NCBI GenBank assembly: GCA_018665005.1
Contig: JABJEE010000150.1
Location: forward strand, 1-10,370
Source: Flavobacteriales bacterium
Lineage (GTDB): Bacteria; Bacteroidota; Bacteroidia; Flavobacteriales_D; Crocinitomicaceae
Direction of reading: 5' to 3'
DNA length: 10,370 nucleotides
Position numbers and translations under genes: made by a program. Positions 7,424 to 10,370 of the stretch are shown one piece after another; position 1 is the stretch's first letter; every line of letters starts with the position of its first letter. The notes beneath the pieces are model-generated. The model ran no database searches. It was not told where the DNA came from and saw only the letters and a program-made list of their open reading frames with translations.

Positions 7424-8323
7424 ATGAAATATCTTTACATGCGTATATTAATATTTTTCATCTCACTCTCATGCATATCTTTCTCACAAGATGAATTCGA
7501 CTTTGATGATTCTTTCGATATAGAAGATATTAAAACCTTCAACTCCACCAGAATAATATCGGGACATTCTGTAGAAACCTTACCTGAGAAAACTTTTGAA
7601 ATGCGTATTGAGCATCGTTTTGGTGATATTGCAGGCGAAATGGGAGGTTACCAAACGTTGTTTGGCTTTGATAATGTTGCTGACATGCGAATTGCTCTTG
7701 AATATGGAATCTCTGACAAACTTATGATTGGTTTTGGCCGAAGTAAAGGGACTTCCGCGCCTTACAGTTCTTTATTGGACGGCTTTGTAAAATACAGAGT
7801 TATGACCCAAAAAGAGGGAGAGTCTCCCATTTCAATTTCTGTTGGGGCTGGAAGTACGTTTACATACCGAGAAGCTTCCACGGATATGAGTAATGTAGCA
7901 TACTTTCCTAAAGTAAGTCATCGATTTTGCTACTACACTCAGCTTAACGTAGCATACAGGTTTCGTGATATAGTCAGCTTTTCTTTAATGCCGACACTCG
8001 TACATAGAAATTATGTGGCACAAAATGATTTAAACGAATTATTCTCATTGGGAGCAGCCATGAGATTAAAGTTGTCTAAAAAATTCTTTCTACTTATGGA
8101 GTATTATCCAACAATCCATAACGAAGATTTTCGACAAGAAAACTTTTTCAATAGTTTGGGCGTAGCACTCGAATGGAAAACTTTTGGGCATAATTTTACT
8201 ATTAACTTTACAAATTCTAAAGGTCTGGGTGAAACTCAGTTTATACCTTATACCTATGAAAGTTGGTTGAAAGGGCAGTTTCGACTAGGATTTTGTGTCA
8301 GTAGGCAATTTAGCATTGATTAA
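7424..8323 (+). CDS. DUF5777-like outer-membrane beta-barrel protein
   Basis: 299 residues with a signal peptide (MRILIFFISLSCISFSQ from Met6; the cleavage region is SFSQ) followed by an acidic segment DEFDFDDSFDIED. The motif FNSTRIISGHSVETLPEKTFEMRIEHRFGD and the later EYGISDKLMIGFGRS are what I know from the Bacteroidota DUF5777 barrel family. The rest alternates strands and turns (SISVGAGSTFTYRE, FSLMPTLVHRN, FFLLMEYYPTIHN) and ends in a strand closing with Phe, typical of outer-membrane barrels. Met1 (7424) and Met6 (7439) are both possible starts; Met6 gives the more standard signal peptide. The stop abuts the ATG of the next gene (TAAATG), so translation is coupled to the heme lipoprotein. 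In my recollection this family often sits beside c-type cytochrome genes, which fits here. Substrate and role are unknown. Confidence 0.85.
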   Translation: MKYLYMRILIFFISLSCISFSQDEFDFDDSFDIEDIKTFNSTRIISGHSVETLPEKTFEMRIEHRFGDIAGEMGGYQTLFGFDNVADMRIALEYGISDKLMIGFGRSKGTSAPYSSLLDGFVKYRVMTQKEGESPISISVGAGSTFTYREASTDMSNVAYFPKVSHRFCYYTQLNVAYRFRDIVSFSLMPTLVHRNYVAQNDLNELFSLGAAMRLKLSKKFFLLMEYYPTIHNEDFRQENFFNSLGVALEWKTFGHNFTINFTNSKGLGETQFIPYTYESWLKGQFRLGFCVSRQFSID

Positions 8324-8671
8324 ATGAAACAACTAATAATATTTTTTTTGGGATCAGTTTTGATTGTTGGAAGTTCTTGTGATAAAGATCAGGTGCCCCA
8401 GGAATCGATATGCTCATCAGAAGAGGTGGTTTCTTACAGCTCTTCCATTGAACCATTGATACAGCAGCATTGTCTGGGTTGCCATGATTTAGGGGGAGGT
8501 TCTGGTGGATATGTGTTTAATGGACATGATAATGTTTCAGTAAATGCAAGTGATATGCTTGATGCTATGAATGCCAATGGGTTGCAATTAATGCCTCAAA
8601 ATGGCCCTTTAAATGATTCTTTAATTACCTTATTCGAACTTTGGATATGCCAAGGAAAACTTAATAACTAA
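8324..8671 (+). CDS. Monoheme c-type cytochrome-like lipoprotein
   Basis: 115 residues. A hydrophobic signal (MKQLIIFFLGSVLIVGSS) ends at Cys19, a likely lipid-modified cysteine though the lipobox GSSC is relaxed. The following residues D-K-D resemble the lysine/acidic lipoprotein export signal described for Bacteroidota surface lipoproteins, so the mature protein may face outward. The heme c site is CLGCH (Cys50, Cys53, His54), preceded by the helix YSSSIEPLIQQH as in single-domain cytochromes found in Bacteroidota and Planctomycetes. Met90 in LMPQNGPL is a good distal ligand, and the tail LFELWICQGKLNN fits the domain's last helix. Cys30 and Cys109 may pair as a disulfide. It starts directly at the stop of the barrel gene and ends 10 bp before the next heme-motif gene. 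Its role is probably electron transfer at the cell surface; partner unknown. Confidence 0.87.
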   Translation: MKQLIIFFLGSVLIVGSSCDKDQVPQESICSSEEVVSYSSSIEPLIQQHCLGCHDLGGGSGGYVFNGHDNVSVNASDMLDAMNANGLQLMPQNGPLNDSLITLFELWICQGKLNN

Positions 8672-8681
8672 ATAATAAACT

Positions 8682-9551
8682 ATGAAAAATAAATCTATTC
8701 TACTTTTAAGCGCCATGAGCCTCATGTTTTTTGGCTTTCAATTTTCTAAAAATGGCATTGATAAAATGTATATGCCTTCTAATTCAGGGGGTGCAGGTGC
8801 CGGAAAAACTGGAGCTCCAGGGGAGTCAAATTGTACGGCTTGTCATGCAGGATCAGCCATTACAGATGTTAATGGGGTTAATGTCTTAGCGGTTTTAGAT
8901 GGCAACGATCCTGTAACCTCTTATGTTCCGGGAATGACGTATACTGTTCGTCTTAAAATGACTTTGCCAACGGATAAGAAAGGATTCCAAGCCACTGCAT
9001 TACAGGATGCTTCAAATGACATGGCTGGTGATTTCGCCGCAGGGCCTAATACATTGATCAATTCGGCTAATGGTAGAGAGTATGCAAACCATACTTCAAC
9101 AAGTAATTCCGGCGCAGTACCTGGTTGGGACTGGTCTTGGACTGCACCTGCTTCTAGTACTGGAGATGTCACCTTCTACGTAGCTAGTAATTTGGCAAAC
9201 AACAATGGTGCTAATACCGGTGATGAAATTTGGTTATCAGAACATTCTATCTCAGAGTCGCCATCTGCATCATTGGTTGATTTAACCCAATCTAGTCTTA
9301 ATAATGTTTCTTTTGTTCCGGGTAAGAATGAAGTATTTATATCATTAAATACATTTGAAAATGAAGAGATTTTATTTTCTCTTATTGATTTAAAAGGTAA
9401 GACTGCATATAAAACGAACCTTGGTTCAGTTGATTCAGGTACGAATACATTTAATGTAGGAATTCCTTCTGATCTAAAAACGGGGTCTTTTATTGTTCAA
9501 CTTGAGATTAACAACCAACAATTAACAAAACTTATTCAGGTAGTAAGATAA
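8682..9551 (+). CDS. Exported heme-motif protein, choice-of-anchor V/reeler-like domain, putative T9SS sorting domain
   Basis: 289 residues. The N-terminal hydrophobic segment (about 5-21) is a signal peptide. TGAPGESNCTACHAG (residues 43-57) holds one CxxCH heme c site (Cys51, Cys54, His55) in the setting typical of choice-of-anchor V proteins. Residues about 58-200 are beta-rich with YVPGMTYTVRLKMT and GFQATAL, similar to reeler domains. The C-terminal 80 or so residues (NEVFISLNTF, LIDLKGKTAYK, LKTGSFIVQL, LTKLIQVVR) match the layout of the type A sorting domain that sends proteins through the type IX secretion system, although the usual YPNP opening is degenerate (FVPGKNEV). If so, the protein is carried folded, with heme already attached in the periplasm, to the cell surface. 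It is the last gene of the three-gene unit and is followed by a terminator. Confidence 0.87.
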   Translation: MKNKSILLLSAMSLMFFGFQFSKNGIDKMYMPSNSGGAGAGKTGAPGESNCTACHAGSAITDVNGVNVLAVLDGNDPVTSYVPGMTYTVRLKMTLPTDKKGFQATALQDASNDMAGDFAAGPNTLINSANGREYANHTSTSNSGAVPGWDWSWTAPASSTGDVTFYVASNLANNNGANTGDEIWLSEHSISESPSASLVDLTQSSLNNVSFVPGKNEVFISLNTFENEEILFSLIDLKGKTAYKTNLGSVDSGTNTFNVGIPSDLKTGSFIVQLEINNQQLTKLIQVVR

Positions 9552-9557
9552 GCCATA

Positions 9558-9587
9558 AGCACTTATTATATAACACATTATAGTGCT
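9558..9587 (+). repeat. Short inverted repeat downstream of the heme cluster
   Basis: AGCACT (9558-9563) and AGTGCT (9582-9587) are inverted copies, 18 bases apart, in the 3' untranslated region between the last heme-motif gene and the terminator. It could form a weak mRNA 3' hairpin that adds stability. It has no T-tract of its own. Confidence 0.4.
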
Positions 9588-9600
9588 ATTGAATACTTTT

Positions 9601-9636
9601 AATAGTCCGCTTTATTCAAGGCGGACTATTTTTTTT
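9601..9636 (+). terminator. Strong intrinsic terminator of the surface heme unit
   Basis: AATAGTCCGC (9601-9610) pairs perfectly with GCGGACTATT (9621-9630); three more inner pairs including one G-T extend the stem to 13 bp with the 4-base loop ATTC. A run of eight Ts (9629-9636) follows immediately. It insulates the rRNA operon from read-through of the heme-protein genes. Confidence 0.93.
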
Positions 9637-9657
9637 CATTTTTTTTCATTTTTTTTC
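9628..9657 (+). promoter_or_regulatory. Three phased T8 tracts, candidate UP element or bend
   Basis: The decamer ATTTTTTTTC is repeated three times without a gap, so T8 tracts recur every 10 bp, close to one helical turn. Phased A/T tracts are known to bend DNA, and AT-rich DNA just upstream of rRNA promoters is known to raise transcription by contacting RNA polymerase alpha subunits. The array ends right at the -33 TTG. The first tract is also the U-tract of the terminator. Confidence 0.65.
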
Positions 9658-9687
9658 TTGTTAGAATGAAAAGAGTAGTTATCTTTG
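9658..9687 (+). promoter_or_regulatory. rRNA operon promoter (Bacteroidota type)
   Basis: TTG (9658-9660) and TATCTTTG (9680-9687) are separated by 19 bp and fit the TTG-N17-23-TAnnTTTG consensus of the Bacteroidota housekeeping sigma factor exactly. The GC-rich stretch CACCCCGC (9688-9695) follows in otherwise AT-rich DNA, the position of the discriminator that in other bacteria makes rRNA promoters sensitive to the stringent response. Transcription should start at about 9690-9694, giving a leader of about 210 bases before 16S. Confidence 0.88.
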
Positions 9688-9689
9688 CA

Positions 9690-9732
9690 CCCCGCAAATG
9701 ATTTATCGAAATGATTTGATTGGGGCTTTTTT
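9690..9732 (+). other. Hairpin plus T6 at the start of the rRNA leader, possible attenuator
   Basis: CCCC (9690-9693) can pair with GGGG (9722-9725), CAAAT (9695-9699) with ATTTG (9714-9718), and ATTT (9701-9704) with AAAT (9709-9712), around the loop ATCG, with one G-G mismatch and a small internal loop. C and TTTTTT (9727-9732) follow. This has the form of an intrinsic terminator. Whether the CCCC arm is transcribed depends on the exact start site, so function is uncertain. Confidence 0.5.
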
Positions 9733-9816
9733 GTGTCAGGAGGTTGATTAGATAGAGAAAGAGACGCAAGGGAGTTGTTATTTTTATTTTAACGAATAAG
9801 AATAGTACAGAAGAAA

Positions 9817-9826
9817 GTTCTTTGAA
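9817..9826 (+). promoter_or_regulatory. boxA-like antitermination element in the rRNA leader
   Basis: GTTCTTTGAA closely matches the boxA core of rRNA leaders (TGTTCTTTGAAAA-type in Bacillus, TGCTCTTTAACA in E. coli), which binds NusB/NusE and lets polymerase resist termination. It lies about 80 bases before the 16S start, a usual place. Identified by eye from the motif and location. Confidence 0.6.
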
Positions 9827-9903
9827 TTATTGAAGGAAAAAAGGAAACAACGAAATCAAGAATAAGAATTAACATCACGAGCTTTAAAATTCGAAGTTAT
9901 TAT

Positions 9904-10370
<467 letters not shown>

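Noticed and set aside
8921..9172. Minus-strand 83-codon frame inside the heme-motif reeler gene
   Set aside because: It is a shadow of the real plus-strand gene, without a plausible start region or domain.
9698..9751. 17-codon open frame (MIYRNDLIGAFLCQEVD) at the start of the rRNA leader
   Set aside because: It sits inside the leader hairpin, has no upstream ribosome site, and rRNA leaders are not expected to be translated.

Overview
The window reads as a chromosomal segment of a low-GC marine or aquatic member of the Bacteroidota, most likely order Flavobacteriales (Crocinitomicaceae/Fluviicola-like is a guess). The evidence is independent: the partial 16S rRNA at the right end carries an exact copy of the Cytophaga-Flavobacterium signature GTACTGAGACACGGACCA (10227-10244); the rRNA promoter fits the Bacteroidota TTG / TAnnTTTG consensus; and the proteins include DUF5723-like and DUF5777-like barrels, a TSP3-OmpA fusion and a putative type IX secretion (T9SS) C-terminal sorting domain.

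Left part, minus strand (1-6297). The N-terminal 193 residues of a PhoR-type sensor histidine kinase lie at the edge (1-579), probably starting at TTG. A 182-bp gap (580-761) holds a strong intrinsic terminator (711-739) for the next unit. That unit, read right to left, is rnhB (RNase HII), a 722-residue membrane-anchored protein with a propeller-like C-terminal half, and an 894-residue outer-membrane OmpA-family protein with nine calcium-binding-type TSP3 repeats. The last two genes are only 2 bp apart and should be co-translated. A dyad plus direct repeat and a possible -7 box sit just upstream of the 722-residue gene.

Middle (6345-7272). A small secreted protein of unknown function is divergent from rnhB and convergent with a 5-formyltetrahydrofolate cyclo-ligase gene.

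Right part, plus strand (7424-9551). Three tightly packed genes encode a DUF5777-like outer-membrane beta-barrel, a monoheme c-type lipoprotein (CLGCH) whose residues after the lipid cysteine resemble a surface-export signal, and a heme-motif (CTACH) reeler/choice-of-anchor V protein with a T9SS-like C-terminus. Together they look like a cell-surface redox module: a barrel, an anchored heme protein and an exported heme protein. This is the most interesting system in the window; its function is not known.

The unit ends in a strong terminator (9601-9636). Its U-tract is also the first of three T8 tracts spaced exactly 10 bp apart (9628-9657), which abut the rRNA promoter (9658-9687). The leader then holds a hairpin followed by T6 close to the expected transcription start, a perfect AGGAGGT, and a boxA-like element, before the 16S gene starts near 9904 and runs off the window. 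No tRNA, insertion sequence, phage gene or CRISPR array was seen.
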